DNA from: Doris montereyensis
Lineage: Eukaryota; Mollusca; Gastropoda; Nudibranchia; Dorididae
DNA length: 64,000 nucleotides
Reading direction: 5' to 3'
Assembly: GCA_037039925.1 (NCBI GenBank)
Contig: JAXRKP010000867.1
Coordinates: 26,001-90,000, forward strand
Shown: in pieces, positions 1 through 35,130 of the stretch
Layout: each line of letters starts with the position of its first letter
How positions within the stretch are numbered: the stretch's first letter is position 1
Made by a program: the position numbers and the translations under genes
Notes under the pieces: generated by a model
Database searches by the model: none
The model's input: only the letters and a program-made list of their open reading frames with translations
Told to the model about the DNA's origin: nothing

Positions 1-20
1 GCAAAATATTAAATATTGTC

Positions 21-311
21 TTGGAACACATAATGAGAAGCAAAGCCAGCACTGAAAGAATCCCATACACGCAAGTGAGAAAGGCACCTGAGAGAAATCC
101 ATACCAGTACTCGCCAGCTAGAATGTACAGACAGTCAGTGAGAGAGGCACCTGAGAGAAATCCATACCAGTACTCGTCAGCTAGAATGTACAGACAGTCA
201 GTGAGAGAGGCACCTGAGAGAAATCCATACCAGTACTCGCCAGCTAGAATGTACAGACAGTCAGTGAGAGAGGCACCTGAGAGAAATCCATACCAGCACT
301 GCGCCAGCTAG
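21..311 (+). CDS. 3' end of a tandem-repeat protein gene or relic (partial)
   Basis: An open frame runs from the window edge into a repeated segment and ends at a TAG within the repeat. The first ATG is at 33. The protein consists mostly of a 21-residue unit containing APERNPYQYSPARMYRQS, rich in Arg, Tyr, Pro and Gln. The stop is reached only because the fourth full unit has one extra base (CACTGCGCC where other units have TACTCGCC). Later units continue the same coding pattern in another frame, so the original protein was probably longer. No domain or signal peptide is visible, and the upstream part lies outside the window. I do not recognise the family. It could be a secreted structural protein or a non-coding minisatellite that happens to be open. 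Confidence 0.4.
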   Translation: MEHIMRSKASTERIPYTQVRKAPERNPYQYSPARMYRQSVREAPERNPYQYSSARMYRQSVREAPERNPYQYSPARMYRQSVREAPERNPYQHCAS

Positions 312-455
312 AATGTACAGACAGTCAGTGAGAGAGGCACCTGAGAGAAATCCATACCAGTACTCGCCAGCTAGAATGCACAGACAGTCAGTGAGTGAGA
401 GAGGCATCTGAGAGAAATCCATACCAGTACTCGCCAGCTAGAATGTACAGCATAC
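80..455 (+). repeat. 63-bp minisatellite, about 6 copies
   Basis: A unit beginning GTGAGAGAGGCACCTGAGAG recurs every 63 bp with very few differences. Because 63 is a multiple of three, the unit preserves a reading frame of 21 codons. The fourth unit carries a 1-bp insertion. A later unit carries a 4-bp GTGA duplication, and the last unit is truncated. Confidence 0.9.
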
Positions 456-615
456 CAGTACGCTAGAATGTACAGAGTCCTGATGAAGATGCGAGAACAT
501 ATCAATATGATCAGTACTCAACAGCCCAGCCTGACATGTACTGAACAGAGAGTCATTATCATATCATGATTATGTGTTATTCCTAAACCTGGAAGCAACT
601 GTTTTCGTTTTTATA

Positions 616-621
616 AATAAA
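616..621 (+). promoter_or_regulatory. Candidate polyadenylation signal AATAAA
   Basis: A canonical AATAAA lies about 160 bp beyond the 63-bp repeat array and is followed by a T-rich stretch. It could serve the plus-strand repeat gene. No transcript evidence is available here. Confidence 0.35.
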
Positions 622-830
622 GCTCGTTAAGTTTGTATTATACATTTTGTTGTTTTTTTTGTTTTTCCTCACTGTTTCTTTTATTCTTTAAAACAATTTT
701 TTAAAATTATTTCAATGAAAACACAATGTGTTTTGCAGAAAAAAGTCACATTTTATCAGCCTCACCTAGAACTTCCATTTTCGTAATATTGGAATCAGAT
801 AAAAACAAAAATGTAAACATGGTCACAATG

Positions 831-1140
831 TGGCGTCAGTAGCTCAGTGGTTAGCGTGCCGGGCCCGAGACAGAGAGGTCCTGGGTTCAAATCTCTGCCA
901 CTGCTGTGTTGTTGGGAAAGGCACTGCACAGAAGTTTCCTCAAGTATTGAGGTGTAAATGAGTACCTGACCATAGGCCGAGACGGACATTGGCAGAATGC
1001 GAGTCTTTAGCGGTCTCTTGAACGCGGCTCTGAATATTCCGAATGGAATTGAGATGGATCAAAAAATGACATGGCCTGCCGTAAGATAAATGAAGTAAAG
1101 CGCTTTGAGACTGATATAAATGCCAAATTTATATTTTTAT
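831..1140 (+). mobile_element. tRNA-derived SINE (family A)
   Basis: The head resembles a tRNA gene. A box-A-like stretch TAGCTCAGTGG is followed about 40 bp later by the box-B-like GGTTCAAATCTC. A roughly 190-bp unrelated body follows, and the element ends in AAAGCGCTTTGAGAC plus an AT-rich tail. This is the usual architecture of a tRNA SINE with an internal Pol III promoter and a LINE-like tail. It is not a functional tRNA because no cloverleaf closes. Confidence 0.75.
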
Positions 1141-1354
1141 CTGTAATAGTGTAGGCCTACATAGCGTCATTTCAAAGAAAACAAGGCCGGTATTCCGTCA
1201 GCAGTTTGAACTTGAGACTCCAGGTTTTGGATTCCCTTGGCCTGGCAAGCAAAGCATCAAGCATCACATTTAAAGCATTTTAAAAACGTTAAACCATCTT
1301 CGAAATGTAAATATAATTATTTATTATCAGATCTTTATGTACGGTAATTCTTAC

Positions 1355-1665
1355 CTTAAGGTGATGACCAAGCGTTCTTCAGGTGCCAATGGCTTCCTGA
1401 AATTTGTCGATCTTTTTTTCTAAACGTGGTTTAACTTTTGAAAGGAGAAGCTGAAATGTGGCCGGTTTCATTCGAGTGTACTGGACACATTTTTCCTCAA
1501 CGGCGAGTATTTCTTCCATCAGATGATGGTATTCGCCATATTGGCGACGGCGTTGATTTATTTATGGACCCAGTAACGTCTTCTCTTTCTTTTCGAGTGC
1601 AACCAGTGTAATATCATCCACTGAAGTATTTCTTCATCCACGTCCATCTCCTTCAATTGTAGAAA
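1355..1665 (-). pseudogene. PIF/Harbinger (HARBI1-like) transposase fragment
   Basis: The minus strand encodes pieces typical of the N-terminus of HARBI1-like nucleases: KRKRRRYWVH, then NQRRRQYGEYHHLMEEIL, then a segment containing CVQYTRMKPATFQLLLSKVK, then PEERLVITLR. Reading through needs at least two frame changes, one after the WVH stretch and one before PEER. The last piece stops at a good splice donor (CTTAAG|GTAAGA), as an exon would. The catalytic DDE region is not present. Family assignment is from recognised motif order, so this is a decayed exon of a cut-and-paste transposon. Confidence 0.6.
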
Positions 1666-2868
1666 ACAAAATGAGAGGATGCTTCTAGACTGTAATTAAT
1701 CACAAGCTGGGATTTTTCCCGACACGTGATTTTGTCACTCAGTTGAGAGAGGCTTGGAGGAAGGTGCGATCTCCACTCTGTTTCTACCCTAGGCACCAGG
1801 TAACCCTTTTTCCTCGCAGTTTTATAAAAACGGTTTGGAGGGAAGGTGCGATCTCCACTGTGTTTAGTCCCTTACATCAAACTGACTGCGACACTATGCG
1901 CCATATTAGTCTTGCAGCCTTCTGTGACCGAATAAGACATCAGCATGACATCTAAAGCGCCCTAATGCATTCCTTGCTTACTCTTCATCTTTGTACTCTC
2001 TTAACAATAAGATGCGTGAGACTTGGCTCTTTTGTGAAAAAAACTGCACTTGCAGTGATTTTGAACAAAGCGAAACTTGAAATGAATGGATCGATCTGAT
2101 CATGAAAGATACTGACAACTAAAAGCTCATCAAAGTTATATAAAAGTATATATTTCCTAAAAGATTATTTTGTTCTCTATCTTATGATACTTTTTTCATT
2201 AAAATTGAAAAAAAATTAGTCTCTTAAATCAATTTTAAATACGACGTGTATACAATTCATTCAAGTTGTGTCCCTTCGCATAGGCACACAGACTGAATAG
2301 GTAGTGAGGGCTTAGACACACAGACTAGAATTGTGGAGAACCCTTAGGAAGGAAAGCGTTAAAAAAGATTATTAACAAAGCAAACTACCAATGGGTAGTG
2401 AGGACAAATCACTAGCGTTATGAACTACTTTCAATTCAATGTGAAACAGAACTGTAACGTAAGTCTGCATACAAACAGAAACTATAATCGTAGATGTAAC
2501 ATCAATTTCATATACAAACTCTTGCATGGGATTGCACCACACGCTTCACATGTGCAAAGATGGCTTATTTATTTCTAACTAATAGTTCAATTCAAAAGAC
2601 CGTAAACAAGTCATCTTTTTAAAGTAACCATTTAGCGAAGTGAATGGATAAAAATTTCTTTTGAAATTAATTTCATGCAATGTCATATCTGTATCAAAGT
2701 AACGGAAAGAAAAGATTGAGAAGCATGACTTGAAACTGTATTGTAAAAAAGTAAGGTGTACAAGTTACTTTCATACCTATGAACACAACTGGAACCAATT
2801 GCAAGAGATAAAAAGCTCTAAAGGGTTACTGTCCGCGACCTATGCCCTTATCGGAGGGTCGATGGATG

Positions 2869-2948
<80 letters not shown>

Positions 2949-3314
2949 CACACACATTATTTCTCATTAAACATACTACATTAAAACATTGTACCATGAA
3001 AAGGGAGACATTAAATTTTACAATGAATTTACATGTATCAAAATAAATTAATTAATTGACATATTTGACAATGACAGAATGAAATAAATTCTCTCAGTGT
3101 GAAGTCTCATATATACATGGTTTGCTTTGCTTCAAGTATACAAAAGTCAAACATACTAATGAAGTTTAATACCTGTCAGACTGCCCTTCAAATCGGAGTC
3201 AATGAAACGATCAGTGAAAATGCTCATACTTAAGTTTTATACTTCAATGGAGGTTTTTCCTTCCTTTTCAAATAAATAATTCAATACAAAAACATTTCAC
3301 TTTCAATAAATAGT
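1666..3314. other. Intergenic, no gene seen
   Basis: An AT-rich stretch downstream of RRN3. It contains a roughly 28-bp direct repeat (AAGGTGCGATCTCCACT, near 1763 and 1843) and a TA microsatellite. No convincing reading frame or RNA gene was found. Any RRN3 3' untranslated region would lie in its upper end. Confidence 0.6.
2873..2942. repeat. (TA)n microsatellite
   Basis: An almost pure run of TA dinucleotides of about 70 bp grades into TACACATACACACACA. It is self-complementary and could extrude as a cruciform. Confidence 0.95.
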
Positions 3315-27291
<23,977 letters not shown>

Positions 27292-28004
27292 TATGGTCGC
27301 AGCATGTGATATAAATGATATCTAAATTCACTGTGGTGACGGTATGAATGCTTCTATGCTTCACCCTTGCCCAAAAGTACTCTTTCTTGTGGACAAACTA
27401 TTGAGTCTTGATGTAGATCTACATGTATCTATTGATCTGGATGTAGATTAGTTGGGATGGACCAGTTGACTGTGAGTTGAATAAGGATTTAAATCCTTTT
27501 AGATCTAATATGTATCAAGCTTATGTGTACTCAAGCTTAAATGGCGTTAAGTGAAATTAAAGGTATTGCTCTTCCAATACATAACGTAAAGGGCTTTGGT
27601 CGAGTAGACAATACGGTATTCTAACTCTGCTTTCATAATGTGTTGTTCTACCATGCTGCATGATGTCTGTCTTCAAGGAAATACACTAAAAATAGAATGA
27701 GGCTCACTTCCGTTAAGCTCTTCTGTGTTAAAAAAATAAATAACTGTGTACGTCAATAACATGGACCATCGGATGGTTGGGGCGGCGGGTTGTGTATGTC
27801 TTCGCTCTGCATCTTTTGTATGTCTCTTGTTTGTTGATTTGTGGTTGTTGTTATTTTTACTCTTGTTTGTTTGTTTCTAGTGGTGAATTTTGCTTTTGTT
27901 GAGTTTCTTTTAGTCTTGTATTTTAAACGGGGGTCGGTCTGTTCTATTCTTCAATATGTAATGTTATGTTCGTGTTGTGTTTTGGTTTTTCGCTCATAAT
28001 TATC
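27292..28004. other. RRN3 upstream region, no gene seen
   Basis: This would hold the RRN3 promoter and 5' untranslated region. No TATA box at a convincing distance and no CpG-rich island were noticed. The upper half is GT-rich low complexity. Confidence 0.5.
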
Positions 28005-29830
28005 TATTCACATGGCGATTACATTATCGAAGTTACAAGTAAATAAAACCAAATACTATGTTATGTGAACTAAACTAAGTACAAGTGGATTATACAAATA
28101 AGTACAAACATTAACGGCAATGCATAACAAGTAAAATAAAAAAATTAAAATTCTTTAATTGTAACTGATGCTGACTAGATTAATCGTTTAATTGTCTCCT
28201 CAAAAGATTCAGATTATTGACTTTGAAGCTGTTCGTGTGCTTCACCATCGAATGGGTCGTCATCATGTTGAGATGCTGATTCATGTTGAAATGCTGATTG
28301 AGGCAATTCTGTATCTAATTTCTCTGTTTCTGAAGTTACATAATCTAGATCAGTAGGCTGATCGCTGAGGGCAGAATGTTGAGACATTGCCTCCTCAAAA
28401 GATTCAGATTGTTGACTTAGAAAGTTCTTGTGCTTCACTTACGAATGGGTCGATCATGTTGACGGATTGAGGCAATTCTGTAAAGCGGTAGGAGTTCTTG
28501 TGCTTCACTTACGAATGTGTCGTCATCATGTTGAGATGCGGATTGAGGCAAAGCTGTATGTACTGTCTCTGTTTCTGGCGTTGCATGTTCCAAATCAACG
28601 GGTTGATCGTCTTGGGTATAATTGTTATTCAAAGAGTCATGTCTATCTTCTGATTGGTCACCTGAAGAAGCCTCATTAGCTGAGTCTGAGCGGCTGTCTA
28701 ATGATTCGCATGTGGCCATTGTGTGACGGCATAATATGGATGACTGTGCACACTGAGTTTCAGATGATTTTTGACGAGGGAGGTCATCTTTGCCAACTTT
28801 GTGAGCTTCATTTATTTCGAGAGCACTATCTTCCGTGTTAATTTCTTCGTCGGAATTTTTGCCGACTTAGACGAGAGCTTTTACTTTCGCTTTTTGCAGC
28901 CTGCGCTTTTTTGATTTCGACATTGGCACGTACTCGTGTGATTTTTCAACATGAGTTTCTTTGATATTAGCCGATGTATCTTCTTCATAAACTCGCTCAG
29001 CAAGGTATTGAGGATACAATTCATCTATTGAAGAGGACGTATCATCAGAAATCTCCACAGATCTCGTGGCGCTCTTTTCAGGACAGAATTTTGGACACCT
29101 TTGCGCAAGATTTGAAGAATCAATTGCCTCATTTGGATTTGGTTTTGCTTTGGATTGCTTCTTCTTTTTCTTGTTTTTTGTTTTGTTTTTTCTGCACGAA
29201 AGCACCGACACTCTGCCCATCGGCACTAACGCTATCATTGTGTTGATCATACTTCTTATCGACCCCAGGTACACCTCCTTGTTTCTGTGACTGCCACTAC
29301 TACTTTTTTGCTTGCTGCTCCATGTCTTTGTACATCCTTACCATTCGATGCTTTGATAATATCGGTCTCTATGTCTAGGTTCAAGTCGTATTCCGATGGC
29401 CCATCTCACTTTGATAGGTCATCACTTAAAGCCCTCGACTGCTCGACAGACATTGATCTTTCGTAAAGAGATGGGATATTTCCTTTGACTCGATCTTCTT
29501 TGTCAGGGTCGACATACTTTTCTGTATCACTTGTTCCATGTCGATCACATCAATAGGGCTTATAGATTTATCCTGAGGAGTAGCAAGAGTTGCAGATTGA
29601 TCATCATGCACACATGTGAAGGAATCAAGTGATACATCAGTGCCAATGACATTTTCTTGAATTCTGTTCACTTGATGACATTACGTCTACATCTTCAGTT
29701 GCCTGTGATTGGGGATTTGGTGTTTTAATGGATTTCTCTAGATCTTGACCGTTTTCATCATTGTCTTACTCATATTCTTGCGGCTGATATTCAAGGGATG
29801 TGTCTTGTATTGTAAATCATATCCTTCTGA
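28005..29830 (-). pseudogene. Truncated duplicate of the 3' part of the giant acidic-repeat gene
   Basis: 28005-28195 matches the giant gene's downstream flank at 37065-37258. The next base block jumps straight into coding repeat sequence matching about 40.5 kb and then follows it to about 42.38 kb with internal losses. It has multiple frameshifts and stops, and one of the original 59-residue units is only partly kept. The frame at the A-rich KKNKTKNKKKKK stretch is the same as in the parent copy. This is a duplicated pseudogene created from DNA, not a retrocopy, since flanking non-coding sequence was copied too. Confidence 0.85.
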
Positions 29831-29900
29831 CGAAGACACTTATGCTATCAACATCTCATTTGCATTTTTTCTTGTATTTCAATTTCCTTTACTGATTACT

Positions 29901-29904
<4 letters not shown>

Positions 29905-29953
<49 letters not shown>

Positions 29954-29982
29954 GAGAGACAGGCAGAGACAGACAGACAAAC

Positions 29983-30023
<41 letters not shown>

Positions 30024-30185
30024 GAGAGACACACACACACACAGAGAGAGAGAGACAGACAGAGAGAGAGAGAGGGAGGGATAGAGGGAGAGAGACCGAC
30101 AGACAGGCAAACAGACAGACAGACAGGGACAGGCACATAAACTGACATTGACAACAGAAAGAAATACAAAGAGAAACAGAGAGAG
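29905..30185. repeat. Mixed (GT)/(GA)/(CAGA) microsatellite
   Basis: GTGTGTGT passes into GAGAGA with CAGACAGA and ACACACAC interruptions. It ends in one degenerate ACAACAGAAAGAAATACAAA minisatellite unit like those at 9.2 and 10.9 kb. Confidence 0.9.
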
Positions 30186-30424
30186 GGGTGGTGGAAAAAG
30201 AGTACCGGTAGACTAAGTCAAACTAAGTGATGCCAACGGCGAATGATGACGTGAAAAGTCGAGTTATTTTACCCTTCTCCCGGCTGCGGTTGTGGGTTTT
30301 GACGCCTTATATCTTTAGGCCTGCAATGTTTTTTTTCTTCTTCCATATATTATGTGGTTGCCAATCCTGTGCTAGCGTTAAATCTTCAAGGGTCTGGTTC
30401 TTTCCACAGGACCTGGTCGAGTTG

Positions 30425-30765
30425 TGATTTGTGTTTTAATTTGATTTGATTTACCCACATCCGCATTTAAGGTGATCTCGGGGGATTCGGTAGGATTTTT
30501 ACAATTTTGCCCGGACTGCCCTGTAAACAGCCAAGGGATCTTTAACGTGCACATAGTGTTGTGATCTGCACACGGGACCCCTTTTTACCGTCCGTTTCCG
30601 ATGGGTCTAGGTGTCGATCCACCTACCTGGACTAGGGGAGAAGGGTAGCGTATGCTCGAAAAACTCGAGAACATTTTTCAACCGTTGGCAGGGCTCGAAC
30701 CCATTACCTTTTAGTTGAGAGACCGACACCTTGCCTTTGGATCAACCAGTCTTCGGTCGAGTTGC
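30425..30765 (-). mobile_element. tRNA-derived SINE (family C)
   Basis: Read on the minus strand, the head has GTTGATCCAAAGGCAAGGTG and then the box-B-like GGTTCGAGCCC. The body includes the complement of AAGGGATCTTTAACGTGCAC, a core I recall from SINEs in many marine invertebrates. It ends toward 30430 in an AT-rich tail. Confidence 0.7.
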
Positions 30766-31589
30766 GAAAGAATAGGAGGATGCCATTGCCAATTTCTTTT
30801 GCAGGCTTCTCTCGTGGGGAAACAGAGGCGAACTAGGAGTGGGCGGTTGCATTCTGGGATACTGTCAGATCGAATAATATAAGTATTAGTGAGGCTATGT
30901 GATTTTTGATTTCACTTTTTGACATGTACATAATGAACCAATAAAAAAATAAAAAGACGTCACTACAGGATACATATCAGTAATCAGTCATGAATTAGCA
31001 TTGGCCCGATCATAATTATTGTAATTGTAAAACAGTGTGACCTTTAACGTTAAGGGGAAATTCAGTGCAAGAGATGGCGATCAAGAGTTTAAGAACATAA
31101 CACTCATGTACCTTTAGGAAAGGTGAACGACTTGTTTGAGTAACCAAACGTAATAAATTGATGATTACGTGCGCTATTATAAATGCTGCTGTCTGACTAA
31201 TGCTGCTTCTTTTCATGTGGGTTTTTTTTCCTTTTTGGTGGGCTTTGTGTGTTTGTGTGTGGGGGAAGGCAGAGTGTGCTGGGGTTGTTTTTTGTGTTGT
31301 TAGTTTTCTTGTGCGTTTTGGAAGTTTTATCTGTCTGTTTTCGTTTCTGTTCCTTTCTTTGTGGAAATGGGGGTTTGGGAAGAGGGGGTGGGGGTACTTG
31401 ATAATTGATGGGCTGAACTTCAGCGTGTTTTTTACCATTTTGTCATGAGATATTTAATGAAGAGTTTCAATGGCAATAATGCCATTGTTCAATTCTGTGT
31501 ACACATTTTGCCGAAATAAAACTCTTTCTTTTATCTTGCTGCAAGACATTGTTTGTGTTGCAAATGACGAATCACACCCAGCACCCTTT
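30766..31589. other. Intergenic, no gene seen
   Basis: AT/GT-rich sequence with an open 140-codon minus-strand frame (31016-31438) of Lys/Thr/His-rich composition. I regard that frame as chance, because it lies over T/G low complexity and shows no motif. Confidence 0.5.
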
Positions 31590-31619
31590 GATTCTTTCTT
31601 TCTTTCTTTACCAGTTCCC

Positions 31620-33240
31620 ATTCTACCTTTTGGTGTATGGGTTCAGATGCCCGGGATGATCTTTTCTCCATGATGCCCTGTCCTGGCATTTTGTGTTTCC
31701 TTCCAAAGAAGTTGAATTTCTATGCTTCAATTCATCTTTTATATCTTCCCACTTTCTCTGAGGCCTGCGTTTTGGTCTTTTACCTTGGGCTTTAGCGCTG
31801 TATACTGATTTAGCTATTATATTGTCATTCATATTCTGTTTACATGCCCAAACCATCTCAATTGATTTATTTCTATCTTAGTTTTTATGCCATCTGCTTT
31901 GGTTTGATCTCTTATTGTTGTGTTTCTGATTTTTCTCTTTTAGTTTTCCTACTATTCTTCTTAGATATTTTATTTCAGCTCCCTGTACTCTACTGTGTTC
32001 TCTATTGTCTAAGGTCCAGGTTTCGCTGCCATAGAGGAGAGTAGGACAATAAACTGTGTTGTATATTGCAATTTTGGTTTTTGTTGACAATTCTTGTTTA
32101 CCTATGAATGCCTTTCCTAGATAGTTATATATTGCACTTGCCTTTTGGATTTTCTGGCTGATGTCGTCTCTTAGTTTTCCCCTGAGTTAATCATTACTCC
32201 TAGGTAATTTATAGCTGTCATATTGTTCTAAATTCTCCCTGCCAATTTAAGATTTTGTGTTTTAGCTTCCCTAGTTACTAGCATTGTTTTGGTTTTCATT
32301 GCATTTACTCTCATTTCTCTTTTATTTAGCTCATTGTTCATAGTGTTGGTATTCGACTGAAGATCACTTTCTAATTTTCCAAACAAACTAAATCATTGGC
32401 AAATGAAAGCATTGACACATTTACTGGTTTGAGCTTCCATATTCCTACATTCATTTTCTTTTTTCATTTTTGTAGATGGGTTTGCAACTGAATCCATAAA
32501 TGTGATAAACAAAAGAGGACTTAGGAAACAACCTTGTCTTAACTCCTATATCTACATCAAATTCTGCAGATATGTTTCCAGGTACTCTCACTGCACGTGT
32601 TGGTTTATTGTAAATACTTTTAATGACTTCTATTAAATTTTGCTCTACATTGTGTTCTTTTAAGGAATACCATAGTTCGCCCCTCCTCAATGTGTCAAAT
32701 GCCTTTGCTAAGTTTATAAAACACAAGTCAATGTTTCTCTCAAGGAATGTTTCTATTATTTGTCTAATTGTAAATATGTGGTCTTGTACACCTCTTCCTG
32801 GTCTAAACCACTCTGGTGTTCTTCAATCTGATCCTCTACTCTTTTCCTTAGTCTCGTTTCCAGTATCCTAGCATACACTTTTCCTGGTACGCTAAGTAGT
32901 GATATCCATCTATAGTTTGAGCATTCCAGAGTTGATTCTTTCTTATATATTGGTACTACTGTTCCTTTTCCAGTCGTCTGGCACCTGTTTAGACTTCCAT
33001 GCTAGTTGGCATATTGCATGTAGTAGTTTGTCTGCCTCTCTCCCTTTCTGGATCAACTTGATCTGCTCCTGGGGCTTTTCCTAATTATAACTGTTTGGAT
33101 TTCTACCATTGATATATCTACCCCTTCAGCTGTCTCCTTTGAATTACTTGTTACTCTTACTAATTGATCTTTACTCCTTGTTTCATAGGTTCTGGAGGGA
33201 TTATGTAATTGTTTGAAAATACTTTCTCCTTGTTTCCATG
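31620..33240 (-). pseudogene. LINE copy 2 reverse transcriptase and C-terminus
   Basis: Fragments in order: CFINLAKAFDTLRRGELWYS (the F-x-D-x-x-KAFD motif, with the usual Asp changed to Asn), LKEHNVEQNLIEVIKSIYNK, then AIYNTVYCPTLLYGSETWTL, and KRPKRRPQRKWEDIKDELKH followed by DRASWR. These are successive blocks of a LINE reverse transcriptase and its terminal GRPRKRW-type segment. The FADD catalytic block is not readable. At least five frame changes are needed. Confidence 0.82.
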
Positions 33241-33972
33241 ATGTCGCTGTCTCATTTCATTATTTCTCCTTTAGCATTCTTCATTTGTCGTATTAGACAT
33301 GCTTTGGTCTTTCTCATGCTCTTCATTGCCCCCCCCCCAGATCAGCTTTTGGTTTCCTTGATAGCTTTCTTGAAGTCTTTGTCCAAACTCTTCTCATTGT
33401 TTCTGTTTTGCTTTCCTCACTTCCTCTTTGGCGATAGTTCTTTTATTCACGTAATCTATCTTTTCCTCTGGTCTCTTTGTTTGCAAGTCTTTCTTTCAGG
33501 CATCCTTATTTTCTTTGATCATAGTCTTGACATTCTCATTCCACCATGTTATTCTTTTCCTATCTCCTTTAATTTGTTTCCTACCACAGACCTCTTCCGC
33601 ACAACTGAAGAGTTTTTTTGTACATTTGTCACTTTTCTTCTATTGTGCTATCATTCAGATCCATCTGCCTTTCACTGATAAATCTTTTTATCCTAGATTG
33701 GTATATCTGTTTTACTATTGGTTTATTTAGTTCCTGTATTTTGAGTTTAGTAGCTTTCTTATCCTCTCTTTTCTGTTTGTTTTCTTCAGTCATTAATCTC
33801 ATTTTCGCTATCACCATGTTTATGAGAGAACCTCATGTTCCACCATGCTGTTCTTTTCGTATCTCCTTTAATTTGTTTCCTACCACAGACCATCTAGATA
33901 TATAGTCATATTTGTCATGTGATGCCTGAGGTAGTACTTAGATCTAGATTCTAGATATGTCTCGTTTGTTGT

Positions 33973-33999
33973 CTGACGAAGGGTTGCACCGGAAACGTC
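33973..33999 (+). ncRNA. Hammerhead-ribozyme-like motif (degenerate)
   Basis: CTGACGA, a short GGT-TGC-ACC hairpin, and GAAAC followed by GTC fit the conserved core order CUGANGA - stem II - GAAA. The pairing next to the core is imperfect, so activity is doubtful. Short hammerheads of this kind, followed by a CACTGTGG-type stretch as here, are known from terminal repeats of Penelope-like retroelements. Confidence 0.45.
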
Positions 34000-34279
34000 A
34001 CGTGTCATATTTCGCTTTTGACTTCACTCCACTGTGGCTCCTTCCATATTATTCACAGCTATTTAGATAGTTCACATTGCCACATCTATTTGTTGTTTAC
34101 GTTATTTATCTTTTTTTAATTGCTAATAGATCTAGATCTATAGTTGCTAATATATAGGTGGGGGGTGGGCAATGAAGAGCACGAGAAAGACAAAAGCATG
34201 CCCAATACGACAAAAACATAGATACAACATAGATATATACAACATATGTACTACCTCAGGCATCACTTGACAAAGAAGA

Positions 34280-34450
34280 TGACGATAGATACATATCATG
34301 GAATATCTATATAGATCGACACTAAAGATAGATACAACATAGATAGATACACTAAAATAATAATGTATATATATAATGGAATATCTATATAGATCGACAC
34401 TAAAGATAGATACGACATAGATATATACACTAAAGATAGATACAGCATAG
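34280..34450. repeat. Tandem repeat of about 85 bp
   Basis: GGAATATCTATATAGATCGA followed by CACTAAAGATAGATACRACA occurs twice in full, with partial extra copies of the ACTAAAGATAGATAC part. Confidence 0.8.
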
Positions 34451-35130
34451 ATAGATAACTATTATGTAGGCTATCATTGACTTTTCACACCTGTATTCAA
34501 TTACTCTTGTATATTTGTGGATATCTTTATGAGGAAAAAAGGTGTTGGCTATTCTCATGTTATCCTTTAGGCAAAAATCTCTTGGTCTCTCTCCATTTGG
34601 AGTTGTTGTCTCTCCTTCTTTACCTATTACTCCTCCTGAAGTTTTTAAATTGTTGCCTACTCTAGCGTTTAAATTTCCTAAAACCATTTGTTCCTGTTTG
34701 TGTTTAAGATTCTCTGCTGCAATTTGTAAATCGTTTTCGAAGATATCTTTTTCTTCTTTAGTGGCGTCTTCGTTTGATCCATAAGCTATTAATAACTTAA
34801 TTTCTCTTCCTTTTGGTTTACCATTTACCTCTAATAGCCGTGGGCATATAAATTTCCAAATTTCTAGAAGCTTTTCATACCTTTTATGCATTAGGAGGAG
34901 GCCTACTCCTGCTCTAGCTCTATCTTTGACATCTACTCATGAAAAGATTAAAATATGATTTGGTCCTACATTTTCTATTCCTTGTCCCTTTTCTTTGTTT
35001 CTGCAATGGCCAAAATGTCTACTTTGAATTTTTCCATTTCTTCAGCTAATTCTAACTCTTTTCCATTTATTGCTCTAACATTCCATGTTCCAAAAATCAC
35101 AGTCCGTGTTCGTTTCCATGTTTGTCGTTG
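34430..35130 (-). pseudogene. LINE copy 2 endonuclease region
   Basis: The best open part contains HKRYEKLLEIWKFICPRLLE, EVNGKPKGREIKLLIAYGSN, VLGNLNARVGN and DRCEKSM-like motifs of an APE-type endonuclease. The AITETK segment upstream is in another frame. It is cut at the lower end by the composite insertion. Confidence 0.8.

Larger units (their letters stand above)
33838..34455. mobile_element. Composite insertion inside LINE copy 2
   Basis: In order: a 50-bp duplicate of LINE sequence also present at 33540-33592; TGATGCCTGAGGTAGTAC, whose inverse recurs at about 34248-34266; a hammerhead-like motif; a 45-bp LINE fragment in plus orientation (34170-34216, matching 15786-15833); and two or more units of an ATCGACACTAAAGATAGATA repeat. 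No coding capacity was seen. It looks like nested or template-switched insertions. Confidence 0.6.

Noticed and set aside
831..905. Functional tRNA gene
   Set aside because: Box A and box B are present, but the arms do not pair into a cloverleaf and the sequence continues into a SINE body.
30025..30110. CRISPR-like regular repeats
   Set aside because: The regular spacing comes from GA/CAGA microsatellite periodicity in a eukaryotic genome. There are no distinct spacers.
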